NCBI GenBank assembly: GCA_023228865.1
Contig: JALOAH010000048.1
Span: forward strand, 1-36,439
Length of the DNA: 36,439 bases
From: Porticoccaceae bacterium
GTDB taxonomy: Bacteria > Pseudomonadota > Gammaproteobacteria > Pseudomonadales > Porticoccaceae
Direction of reading: 5' to 3'
Part shown: positions 6,808 through 14,039 of the stretch, piece after piece
How positions within the stretch are numbered: position 1 is the first letter of the stretch
Layout: each line of letters opens with the position of its first letter
Made by a program: the position numbers and the translations under genes
Notes under the pieces: model-generated
Databases searched by the model: none
Told to the model about the DNA's origin: nothing
What the model saw: the letters and a program-made list of their open reading frames with translations, nothing else

Positions 6808-8357
6808 TGCGTCACAGCCTTCGGGGTTGGGGGTGCGTCTGAATTGCTGGCGCCGATAGCAGCGTAAAGCTGTGCTATTTCACGGTGAAAATAGGCACAA
6901 ATTGCCTCGCGGCGCGGTTTTCCTGTGGAGGTAAACAAGCCATTTATGGTCGCCATGGGCGCGTCAAGTTGGTGCCATTGATGTATGCGGGCATAGTCGG
7001 GAAGGCGCTCATTGACAGTACTCAGCCATTGCTCAATGGCTGTTTTGTCGGCACTTTTTCCTGGCAGTATCAACGCCACCAGCCAGGGTTTGGCATCACC
7101 AAAAACCAGACATTCATCAATCACGTCCCCTGACATCACTTCACTTTCAACCCATTCCGGGCTGATGTTGCGGCCAAAGCTGTTAATGATCAGGTTTTTT
7201 TTGCGACCATCGAGGTGGAGAAAACCGCGCCCATCGAGATGGCCAATATCGCCAGTGGCGACGGTGGTTTTATTCCAGCTTGAGGGATCGCCGACATAGC
7301 CGAGAAAACTGTTGCCAGCGACCATCACTTCGCCATCCCTGATGCTGACCCTGAGATGATCCAGAGGTTTGCCCGCAGATCCGGGCAGGTCGGCGTTTGG
7401 TGTATTGAGACTGACCACCGAAGCGCATTCCGACAGACCATAACCCTCGTAAACCGGCAACTTGAAGTGGCGGGCTTTGGCGATGAGTTCTGCAGATACG
7501 CGGCTGCCGCCCACGGCAATAAATTTGAGGTTGGGGGGCGGCTGCCAGCCCTGATCGCAGGCGTTGGTCACGAGAGCCAGTAATTGTGGCGTTAAAATTA
7601 TTGAGTCCGGATTGTGGTTGGTTAACCCGTTGAGCAGTTTTTCTGCATTTACCCTGGTGCTGCCGCTAAAACCCAGCAGAGCCTGATCGGGAACCAAAAC
7701 CTTGCCACCGGCAACCAGCGCTGTGTAGAGGCCGGCGACATTTTCGAGGAGCACGCTGAGGGGTAACAGACACAGATGTTTGGGGTTGTGCAGCGCGGTT
7801 TTTTCGGCAAGTGCCCGCGCCTGGACGAGAAGCTGATTATTGCCGAGGCAAACCCCTTTGGGTGCTCCTGTGGAGCCTGAGGTATAGGTGATTTTGCCTG
7901 TGCCCTTTGGCAGTGAAGAACCTTTTTCTGACAGCGAGCGCTGCCAGATATCAAGGTCGGCTTGGCTGTGTATACGGGCGAAATGACTGGTCAGCCAGCG
8001 ATAAAAGTCGAGGTAATCAGTGTCGCAATGGCTGTCGCAAACCATCAGCTCGACACCGCTGTCGTTGAGAGCGTGAATTTTTTGCTCAAGGCTAAAAAAA
8101 CCAGGCAGTGGCAGACTGCTTATTCTGGCCATTTGGCAGGCAAGATCGGCAATGACCCAGGTGGCGCTGTTTCTTGCCAGCAGCGCTGCCCTGGTGATCT
8201 TTGCTGATAATAATTGGCGGGCAAGATTCTCGCACTCCTGCCTCAGCTGGATGCCGCTCAGGGTTGTGTTGCCGTCACTGACAGCCGCTGGCCTGTGTTC
8301 AAACTCTGCGGGCACAAGCTCGAACAGGGTGTCCGTTAAAGCAATTGCCGTCGCCAT
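6804..8357 (-). CDS. AMP-forming acyl-CoA synthetase/ligase
   Basis: A 517-residue member of the ANL superfamily. Core motifs are P-loop TYTSGSTGAPKG (157-168), YGLSE (306-310), TGD (368-370), and the hinge region DGRKKNLIINSFGRNISPEW (383-402). The C-terminal lysine motif TGKPRRE is present near residue 480, so the adenylation half-reaction should be complete. No carrier-protein domain is fused and none is encoded nearby, so the acyl-AMP probably goes to CoA or directly to an acceptor. The start codon overlaps the upstream stop (TAATG at 8355-8359). Most similar in character to long-chain fatty acid-CoA ligases. It likely activates the carboxylate used by the upstream acyltransferase-like protein or the downstream oxidase. 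Confidence 0.9.
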   Translation of the reverse strand: MATAIALTDTLFELVPAEFEHRPAAVSDGNTTLSGIQLRQECENLARQLLSAKITRAALLARNSATWVIADLACQMARISSLPLPGFFSLEQKIHALNDSGVELMVCDSHCDTDYLDFYRWLTSHFARIHSQADLDIWQRSLSEKGSSLPKGTGKITYTSGSTGAPKGVCLGNNQLLVQARALAEKTALHNPKHLCLLPLSVLLENVAGLYTALVAGGKVLVPDQALLGFSGSTRVNAEKLLNGLTNHNPDSIILTPQLLALVTNACDQGWQPPPNLKFIAVGGSRVSAELIAKARHFKLPVYEGYGLSECASVVSLNTPNADLPGSAGKPLDHLRVSIRDGEVMVAGNSFLGYVGDPSSWNKTTVATGDIGHLDGRGFLHLDGRKKNLIINSFGRNISPEWVESEVMSGDVIDECLVFGDAKPWLVALILPGKSADKTAIEQWLSTVNERLPDYARIHQWHQLDAPMATINGLFTSTGKPRREAICAYFHREIAQLYAAIGASNSDAPPTPKAVTQ

Positions 8358-9085
8358 TAGAGTGATGCCAATTTGTCCGCCAGTTTGGCAATGGCGGGTG
8401 CTGTTAAGCTGAGTACAGACTCCAACATCAAATTTTGGTGGCAGGATTGCAGACTCTCACTGACATAACCAAGGGTTACCCAGGGCTTGGCATCGTAGTA
8501 ACTGCCCCACTGCCTGCTATCTGTATTGAGACGCTCGGGATTGGCTTCGCAGATAGAGGCAATTTTAAAGCCGATTTTTTCAATACTGCGCTGCACTTCC
8601 GGGGTTGCGGTAAATATTACCCATTGAAAGCCACTGCGCTGTACCACAGCCAGCAACATCAAATAGAGCAGGGCGGTGGCGCCGTTGAGGCTGGACACCA
8701 GATTGCCCACTTCAACAATACTGTTGCGGGAAATAGGCTGGTGGCTGAGGGCAGCGATGACCTGCTCAGCGGGCTGATCCAGATATTGTTCGAGAAACAT
8801 GGCGCCCTGGGTCGCGGGGTTGAGTCCCAGTGCCGCAGTGTAGGCGCCGCCGCAGTGGATACTGAGAAGAGCGGGGAGAAAAGTTGAAATTCGAGCATTG
8901 TGGTGGTCGCGGAATTTCTTTGCAATAAAGGCCTCCACTTCGCCGCGCTCGCTGTCATTTGCTGTGGTCAGCCTGAAGTCGGGGCCGGGAATCAGCAGCT
9001 TTTGCAGCGAACGGGAAATCACGCGGTGCTCTCTATGGTTGCGCTCTCTGTAGCTGTTCTCGATGCTAACGACGGTTGCATCCAT
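8357..9085 (-). CDS. Thermostable hemolysin family protein, N-acyltransferase-like
   Basis: The ATG at 9085 is preceded by GGAGAGAAAGG. The open frame continues upstream to 9316, but that portion is intergenic in character. The 242-residue product carries the hallmarks of the thermostable hemolysin (delta-VPH) family as I know it: RISTFLPALL (65-74), FLEQYLD (97-103), IVEVGNL (123-129), WVIFTATP (155-162) and WGSYYD (193-198). There is no signal peptide or transmembrane segment. The EVGNL strand followed by a helix, then the WVIFTAT strand and a helix, resembles the core of GNAT and acyl-homoserine-lactone synthase folds, so an acyl transfer function is more plausible than haemolysis. It is the first gene of the operon. 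Confidence 0.8.
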   Translation of the reverse strand: MDATVVSIENSYRERNHREHRVISRSLQKLLIPGPDFRLTTANDSERGEVEAFIAKKFRDHHNARISTFLPALLSIHCGGAYTAALGLNPATQGAMFLEQYLDQPAEQVIAALSHQPISRNSIVEVGNLVSSLNGATALLYLMLLAVVQRSGFQWVIFTATPEVQRSIEKIGFKIASICEANPERLNTDSRQWGSYYDAKPWVTLGYVSESLQSCHQNLMLESVLSLTAPAIAKLADKLASL

Positions 9086-9127
9086 CCTTTCTCTCCGGGT
9101 TTGGCACCCTGGTAGTTGGCTAGGGTT

Positions 9128-9163
9128 CAGAGAATAAAGGGCAATTCTTAACAAATACTTAAC
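9128..9163 (-). promoter_or_regulatory. Candidate response-regulator box and promoter of the ten-gene operon
   Basis: On the plus strand CTTAAC-AAATA-CTTAAC (9147-9163) forms a direct repeat with an 11-bp period, the form recognised by PmrA/QseB-type regulators (TTAA half-sites one turn apart). On the minus strand a -10-like TATTCT (9136-9131) lies 10 bp further on, so the box sits where the -35 would be, as expected for an activator-dependent promoter. There is no good -35 hexamer. Confidence 0.5.
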
Positions 9164-9233
9164 GGAAGGCAGGGATGTGTTTGATTCCACAGGGCAGTCA
9201 ATATCTCCTTGACTCGCGCCCCGTGGAAGGATG

Positions 9234-9271
9234 AAAAAAAGGGTTGCTATGGCTGCGACACAGACGCAGCC
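9234..9271 (-). terminator. Probable terminator of the truncated hemoglobin gene
   Basis: A 7-bp stem GGCTGCG/CGCAGCC (9251-9257, 9265-9271) is followed on the minus strand by a run of seven T (9240-9234) after a 10-nt spacer. A second small hairpin (9281-9296, AGGCGGC/GCCGCCT) lies just before it. The long spacer makes it imperfect. Confidence 0.45.
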
Positions 9272-9325
9272 AGCGCCAACAGGCGGCCAGCCGCCTGACT
9301 GTGCCGGCGCCACCAACCAGGGATA

Positions 9326-9790
9326 TCAGGATTTGACGATATCCGCTTTGGTAGAGTCGACGATCTCCAGCAATTCCTGGCTTTCCTGGGCAGGCACCTG
9401 GTGCTGTGTCAGTATTTCCTCGAACAGGGTGATGAAGCGCTGCCACTCCGCCTCAGTGATATTGAGGTGGGCGTGGGAGGATTTCATGTCCCGGCCGTGG
9501 TATTTGCAGGGCCCGCCGCTGGCCTCGCAGACCATGGCGGTAACCTGATATTTCAGATAGGGGGCGGGCACTTGCTCCCTGGAGGCCTTGATGGCGGGAT
9601 TTTCATTCAACATAGGATCGGGCACCACAACGTCGAGGAGATCACTGACGACCACGGAAATGGCTGGTAGTCCGCCCAGTCGCTCATAGAGGGTCGGCGG
9701 GTTTGACTGGCCGTTTTCCTGGGCACTTGCCGAAGCGATGACAAGGGTAGCCACAAGCATTGATAGGCAGGTGGATGTTAATGTTTTCAT
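9326..9790 (-). CDS. Exported group 1 truncated hemoglobin
   Basis: The ATG at 9790 has a GGAGG upstream; the product has 154 residues. Residues 1-23 form a signal peptide (cleavage after ASA), so this globin is periplasmic, unlike the usual cytosolic truncated hemoglobins. The globin domain runs from LYERLGGLPA (34-43) to the end. The proximal histidine is in MKSSHAHLNIT (H106). The B-helix positions that are normally Phe-Tyr read Leu-Leu (SDLLDVV) and the usual CD1 aromatic segment reads LNENP, so the haem pocket differs from oxygen-storing relatives. An insert with two cysteines (VCEASGGPC) could form a disulfide in the periplasm. Possible roles are NO or redox handling. It is in the same direction as the ten-gene operon but separated by 240 bp and a terminator. 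Confidence 0.85.
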   Translation of the reverse strand: MKTLTSTCLSMLVATLVIASASAQENGQSNPPTLYERLGGLPAISVVVSDLLDVVVPDPMLNENPAIKASREQVPAPYLKYQVTAMVCEASGGPCKYHGRDMKSSHAHLNITEAEWQRFITLFEEILTQHQVPAQESQELLEIVDSTKADIVKS

Positions 9791-9994
9791 AAGGGGATCC
9801 TCCACAGACACCTTGTACAAGATTAGTTCACTATTGGCGAGTCTGGCCGGTTTTTGCGCGCGCAATTCCGAAAACCTTGATCGGCGTTGTTACGTTGGGC
9901 AGCGAGGCATGGGTCTCTGCGGGCATGCGGGTGCCAGGGCAGGCTGGGGGTTTATCAGGGTGCGGTCGTCGATGTTTTTGAATGCTAATTTGAT

Positions 9995-10000
9995 TATAAT
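9995..10000 (+). promoter_or_regulatory. -10 element of the ribbon-helix-helix gene
   Basis: A perfect TATAAT lies 31 bp before the GTG start at 10032 in an A/T-rich tract. No convincing -35 hexamer is visible at 16-18 bp spacing. Confidence 0.4.
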
Positions 10001-10031
10001 TTTATTATCACAAATACCACTAAGGTGGCCC

Positions 10032-10220
10032 GTGGAAACCAAGACTGCACGTTTAACGGTTCTGATTGATCCGGAAAAGAAAAAAGCCTTTGAAAGCCTC
10101 TGCGCTTCCCAGGATCTGACGCCTTCCCAGGTAGTGCGTCAGCTGATCCGCGATTATCTCGCCAAGTACGGGGTGGATTACGGCAACGATGTCCAGAAAT
10201 CCAATCCCCATATCAGTTGA
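10032..10220 (+). CDS. Small ribbon-helix-helix DNA-binding protein
   Basis: A 62-residue product is read from GTG at 10032, with AAGGTGG upstream at 6-7 bases; the longer open frame from 9738 has no plausible start. The sequence ETKTARLTVLIDPEKKKAFESLCASQDLTPSQVVRQLIRDYLAKYG fits the MetJ/Arc/CopG fold: a short beta strand (ARLTVLI) that pairs in the dimer, then two helices. It would act as a dimeric transcription regulator. It is divergent from the truncated hemoglobin gene and convergent with the SulP gene (11 bp between stops). No toxin gene is adjacent, so it is not an obvious antitoxin. Confidence 0.75.
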   Translation: METKTARLTVLIDPEKKKAFESLCASQDLTPSQVVRQLIRDYLAKYGVDYGNDVQKSNPHIS

Positions 10221-10231
10221 CTGTTGCGTAC

Positions 10232-11977
10232 TCAGTTGCTGGGCGAGCCAGCGGTTTTAGGCGGAGCATCTGGATCAATCTTGTCCGTTGAGCTTAGAAC
10301 CATCACCTTTTCCCCTACCAGAGTTTCATCCTGTTGAGCCAGGATTTGGCATTCTGCGAGGGCAAGGTCGAAACTCCCGAAACTGTTGTCCTCGCCAACC
10401 AGGCTGATAATTCCCGACTTTATCAATTTGCTCTGAACGCGGTCATTGGCGCCGGACAGCATAACGCGGACGCTGCGGCGGTGGAGATCCTGAATGACTT
10501 CTTCGAGGGTTTGCAAACCGGTGGCGTCGATAAAGGGCACCCATTTGAGGCGAATGATGAGGATGCGGGGATCCGTATGGGTTCCTGCCAGGGCGCGTTC
10601 AAAATTTTCCACCGCGCCAAAAAAGAACGGTCCTTCAATGGCGAAGACGAGAACGCCGGGGGGAAGGCTGGTCATACCCTGATGGGCGAATTCCTGCATC
10701 AGCTCCTGTTCGCTCGCTTCCCTGACTTCAACGCTGGTGGCCATGCGGCGAAGAAAATGGAGGGTGGCGAGAATAACCCCTATATTCACCGCCACCACCA
10801 GGTCGGCAAACACCGTGAGGGTAAAGGTGATGAGAAGAATGGCGACATCGGCGCGGGGTGCCCGTTTCACCATTTTGACAAAATGCCGCGCTTCGCTCAT
10901 GTTCCAGGCGACCAAAAACAGGATGGCGGCGAGGGCGGCGAGGGGGATATGGACAGCCAGAGGTGCCAGAAACAGCAGAATCAGCACCAGCACCAGGGCG
11001 TGGACAATACCGGCAATGGGGCTGGTGCCGCCGTTGCGAATATTGGTGGCGGTGCGGGCAATGGCGCCAGTGGCGGCAAAACCGCCGAAAAATGGCGCGA
11101 GCATATTGGCGAGACCCTGGCCAATCAATTCCTGGTTGGAATTGTGTCGGGTGCCCGCCATGCCGTCGGCCACCACCGCGGAAAGCAGTGACTCGATGGA
11201 GCCGAGCATGGCGATGGTAAATGCGGGGCCTATAAGCTCCACCACCTGTGCTGTGGTGACACTGGGCAGCTGGAACGAGGGCAGGCCTTTGGGAATGCCG
11301 CCAAACGCGGAGCCTATGGTGGCGATGCCGTCAAAGCCAAAGATGTACTGGGCTGTGGTTGCTGCCACCAGAGCCACCAGGGGGCCGGGAATTTTCCTCA
11401 GCGCCTTGATCTTGGGAGCGTAGATGGCAAGGGCGAGGGAGCCAATTGCGATGGCTGTGGTGGTGAGGTGGAGCTGGGGAAAAGCCGCCAGCAAATGCAC
11501 GATTTTGCTGTGAAAGTGATCCCCTTCCACAGGGGGGAGGCCGAAAAAATACTGCCACTGCCCCACCCAGATAATGACACCTATTCCGGCGGTGAAACCG
11601 AGAATTACCGGATCCGGAATAAATTTAATAATGGAGCCCATGCGCGCCAGCCCCAGCAGCAGCAACATGATACCCGCCATGATGGTGGCAATTTGCAGGC
11701 CGTTGATGCCGTATTTGGCCGTGATGGCGGAAAGGACAACGATAAAGGCGCCCGTGGGGCCGGCAATCTGCAGCCGCGAACCGCCACACAGGGAAACAAC
11801 CACACCGGCAATAATGGCGGTATAAATCCCCTGTTCGGGTTTGGCGCCAGAGGCGATGGCAAAGGCCATGGCCAGGGGCAGGGCGACCACGCCGACGATA
11901 ATCCCGGAAACAATATTGCCGAGCCAGTGGCGACGGCCAAGCAATCCAGCGCGATGGGCTTCAAGTATGGCCAGCAT
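10232..11977 (-). CDS. SulP-family anion transporter with STAS domain
   Basis: A 581-residue product from ATG at 11977. A TTG at 12073 would extend it by 32 residues, but a TATAAT at 12013-12008 between the two starts argues for the shorter form, which also matches the usual N-terminus (about 15 residues before the first helix). The membrane domain (about 20-430) has the SulP hallmark GVVALPLAMAFAIASGAKPEQGIY near the N-terminus and the conserved AGTRHNSNQELIGQGLAN segment. The STAS domain (about 460-560) contains RLKWVPFIDATGLQTLEE. SulP proteins import sulfate, bicarbonate or other anions; the substrate cannot be told from sequence. Confidence 0.92.
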   Translation of the reverse strand: MLAILEAHRAGLLGRRHWLGNIVSGIIVGVVALPLAMAFAIASGAKPEQGIYTAIIAGVVVSLCGGSRLQIAGPTGAFIVVLSAITAKYGINGLQIATIMAGIMLLLLGLARMGSIIKFIPDPVILGFTAGIGVIIWVGQWQYFFGLPPVEGDHFHSKIVHLLAAFPQLHLTTTAIAIGSLALAIYAPKIKALRKIPGPLVALVAATTAQYIFGFDGIATIGSAFGGIPKGLPSFQLPSVTTAQVVELIGPAFTIAMLGSIESLLSAVVADGMAGTRHNSNQELIGQGLANMLAPFFGGFAATGAIARTATNIRNGGTSPIAGIVHALVLVLILLFLAPLAVHIPLAALAAILFLVAWNMSEARHFVKMVKRAPRADVAILLITFTLTVFADLVVAVNIGVILATLHFLRRMATSVEVREASEQELMQEFAHQGMTSLPPGVLVFAIEGPFFFGAVENFERALAGTHTDPRILIIRLKWVPFIDATGLQTLEEVIQDLHRRSVRVMLSGANDRVQSKLIKSGIISLVGEDNSFGSFDLALAECQILAQQDETLVGEKVMVLSSTDKIDPDAPPKTAGSPSN

Positions 11978-12007
11978 AGTCACCACCAGGGTAAGGATGT
12001 TAATCGC

Positions 12008-12013
12008 ATTATA
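12008..12013 (-). promoter_or_regulatory. -10 element of the SulP gene
   Basis: TATAAT on the minus strand, 30 bp before the ATG at 11977, in an A/T-rich stretch (TTTTATTATAATGCG). The -35 region is weak. It supports the 11977 start. Confidence 0.45.
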
Positions 12014-12329
12014 ATAAAATTCTAATAAAGGCGATATGAAGAAGGTTCGCTGTTGCGCAACGAAATCAATCAATGGCCATTAGAAATCGAACACTTTGGC
12101 GAAAACATGGATCGCCGCCCACCGTTTCACCTGCGGGGCGGGCTGACGAGGATGGCTTAAATGACATTCCATCACCGTCAGGAACCGGGTACCCCCGGCG
12201 ATAATAGGCTGTCAGCAAAGCGTTTTTCAATACGCTCCCTTGAGGCGGGAGACTTGGCGGTAAACCCTGGGCGAGCAGGGCGCCATCAAGAGAGCCGGCT
12301 AAATTCCGGCAACTGGGGCAATATCCGGG

Positions 12330-13028
12330 TTAGCGGGATTTGTAGACCACAACCCGGTTGAATTCCACGGACTCGTCGAGGTCGGGAACAGTGTGACTGC
12401 TGTGGCGGGCAATGATGTCCATTCTCGGCAAAGGCTGACCCTTAAGCCTGGAGTCTGCAACCAGCACTGCGGTGAAATGGGTTTGAAGGCTGGCCAGCAG
12501 GGGGAGATTGTCCCGGTCGTAAAAGACATCGGCCACGGTAACCAGACTGTTCTCCAGCTTCAGGGCAACAATATCGTCCAGGGATGTCGACAACTCCACA
12601 TTCACGCCGCAGAGGGCGGCATTGAGCTCCGCCACTGCCAGTGCCTGGCTGTCAAGGTCGCAGAGAATGACTCGTTGTGCCCCCGCCATTTTCGCGGCAA
12701 TGCCGACAACCCCGGAGCCAGCGCCAAAATCCACCAGGGTTTTGCCGCTCACCCACTGGGGGTTGTCGAGAATCAGTCGCGCCAGCACCTGGCCGCTCGC
12801 CCAGCAGAATGCCCAATAGGGCGGATTGTCCATCAGGGCTTCCGCCTGCTCGCGACTGAGGCCGTCGCGGGGGTAATCGCTGTTGATGAGATAAAGACGG
12901 AGTTCCGGCACCTGGGGCAGGGCGGCAGCCTCCAGGCGGCTTCCCGGAATGCGCTGCTGCAGGTAGGACTCCAGCAGTGTAAAAGATGCTTCTAAACTAG
13001 AGGCTGCAGCTGTTGCGCGTTGATCCAT
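12330..13028 (-). CDS. Class I SAM-dependent methyltransferase (Nnt1/ETFB lysine methyltransferase-like)
   Basis: A 232-residue product from ATG at 13028; further upstream starts at 13046 and 13073 (GTG) are possible and none has a strong ribosome-binding site. The SAM-binding motif I is VDFGAGSGVVGIAA, followed by motif II acidic residues ILCDLD and the post-motif segment ADVFYDRD, which is characteristic of the Nnt1/METTL20-type group that modifies proteins, including electron-transfer flavoprotein. An N-terminal helical region of about 75 residues precedes the core. It lies 76 bp behind argF in the same direction, but there is no functional link to arginine synthesis. Confidence 0.8.
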   Translation of the reverse strand: MDQRATAAASSLEASFTLLESYLQQRIPGSRLEAAALPQVPELRLYLINSDYPRDGLSREQAEALMDNPPYWAFCWASGQVLARLILDNPQWVSGKTLVDFGAGSGVVGIAAKMAGAQRVILCDLDSQALAVAELNAALCGVNVELSTSLDDIVALKLENSLVTVADVFYDRDNLPLLASLQTHFTAVLVADSRLKGQPLPRMDIIARHSSHTVPDLDESVEFNRVVVYKSR

Positions 13029-13104
13029 GGGGTTACAGCAACTCATTGAGTATTTGCCGGTTAATAGCACCACCCAGCCCTGTTTTTCGGCATTGACAGG
13101 GGCT

Positions 13105-14013
13105 TTACTGGCTGAGGAGAAATTCCATCAGCGCTTTTTGGGCGTGGAGGCGATTTTCGGCTTCGTCCCAGATAACGGAAATGTTGCTGTCTTCCATAAC
13201 CTCATTGCTGACTTCCATGCCCCTGTAAGCCGGAAGGCAATGCATAAAAAGCACGTCTTGCGCCGCGTGACTCATTAGTTCATGGTCTACCTGATAGCCG
13301 GCAAAATCGTTGAGGCGCTGCTGTTTTTCGTCTTCCTGCCCCATGGAGGCCCAGGTGTCAGTCACCACGAGATTGGCGCCCTGCACAGCGTCCCTGGGGG
13401 AGCGGGTGAGGTGAATGCGCGCGGCGTGTTTTTTCATCAACTCCGCATTGGGTTCGTAGCCCGGCGGGCAGGCGATACGCAGTTCAAAGTTGAGCATGGC
13501 GGCGGCGTTGATATAGGAGTTGGTCATATTGTTGCCGTCGCCAACCCAGGCCACGGTTTTACCTTCGAGACTGCCGCGGTGCTCGACAAAGGTCTGAATA
13601 TCTGCCAGCAACTGGCAGGGGTGAAAACTGTCGGTGAGGGCGTTGATTACCGGCACTGAGGAAAATTCTGCAAAGCGCTGAACCTTGTCGTGGCCAAAGG
13701 TGCGGATCATGACAATATCAACCATGCGCGCCAGCACGCGGGCGGTGTCTTCGATGGGCTCTCCGCGTCCCAGCTGAGTGTCGTCCGGCGACAGAAAGAT
13801 GGCGCTGCCACCGAGTTGTGCCATTCCGGCCTCAAAAGACACCCTGGTGCGGGTGGAAGCTTTTTCAAAGATCATCCCCAGAACCTTGCCCGCCAGGGGT
13901 TTGGTTTCGGTGCCGTTGCGGCGCTGTGTCTTGAGTTCAATGGCGCGGGCGATCAGCGCCTTGAGTTCAGCGACGGACAGATCGGTGAGGGTAAGGAAGT
14001 GTCTTGTGGCCAT
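13105..14013 (-). CDS. argF: Ornithine carbamoyltransferase
   Basis: Condenses carbamoyl phosphate with ornithine to citrulline in arginine biosynthesis; cytosolic trimer. The 302-residue protein has the carbamoyl-phosphate motif STRTR (53-57), HPCQ (131-134) and the ornithine-binding HCLP (258-261). Length is normal for the anabolic enzyme. The start at 14013 has GAGG upstream. It follows argD by 26 bp, so the two should form an argD-argF operon; argG lies about 7 kb away on the other strand. Confidence 0.97.
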   Translation of the reverse strand: MATRHFLTLTDLSVAELKALIARAIELKTQRRNGTETKPLAGKVLGMIFEKASTRTRVSFEAGMAQLGGSAIFLSPDDTQLGRGEPIEDTARVLARMVDIVMIRTFGHDKVQRFAEFSSVPVINALTDSFHPCQLLADIQTFVEHRGSLEGKTVAWVGDGNNMTNSYINAAAMLNFELRIACPPGYEPNAELMKKHAARIHLTRSPRDAVQGANLVVTDTWASMGQEDEKQQRLNDFAGYQVDHELMSHAAQDVLFMHCLPAYRGMEVSNEVMEDSNISVIWDEAENRLHAQKALMEFLLSQ

Positions 14014-14039
14014 GGGGCGCCTCGTCTTTATCTATGCCT

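Noticed and set aside
8357..9316. Longer start of the T-hemolysin gene at 9316
   Set aside because: The extra 77 residues are not family-like, cover the promoter box and terminator region, and the ATG at 9085 has its own ribosome-binding site.
10334..11191. Plus-strand open frame of 285 codons
   Set aside because: Antisense shadow of the SulP gene, with low-complexity His/Gly/Glu composition.
12265..12310. Small hairpins downstream of the methyltransferase gene as terminators
   Set aside because: Stems are only 5 bp and no T-run follows.
13044..13061. Shared GGCAAATACTC upstream of both the methyltransferase and rnt starts (also near 19629-19645), giving TGKYSM in both upstream frames
   Set aside because: In the second place the bases encode the end of pyrC, and only about 15 bp match. 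Chance similarity is the simplest explanation.
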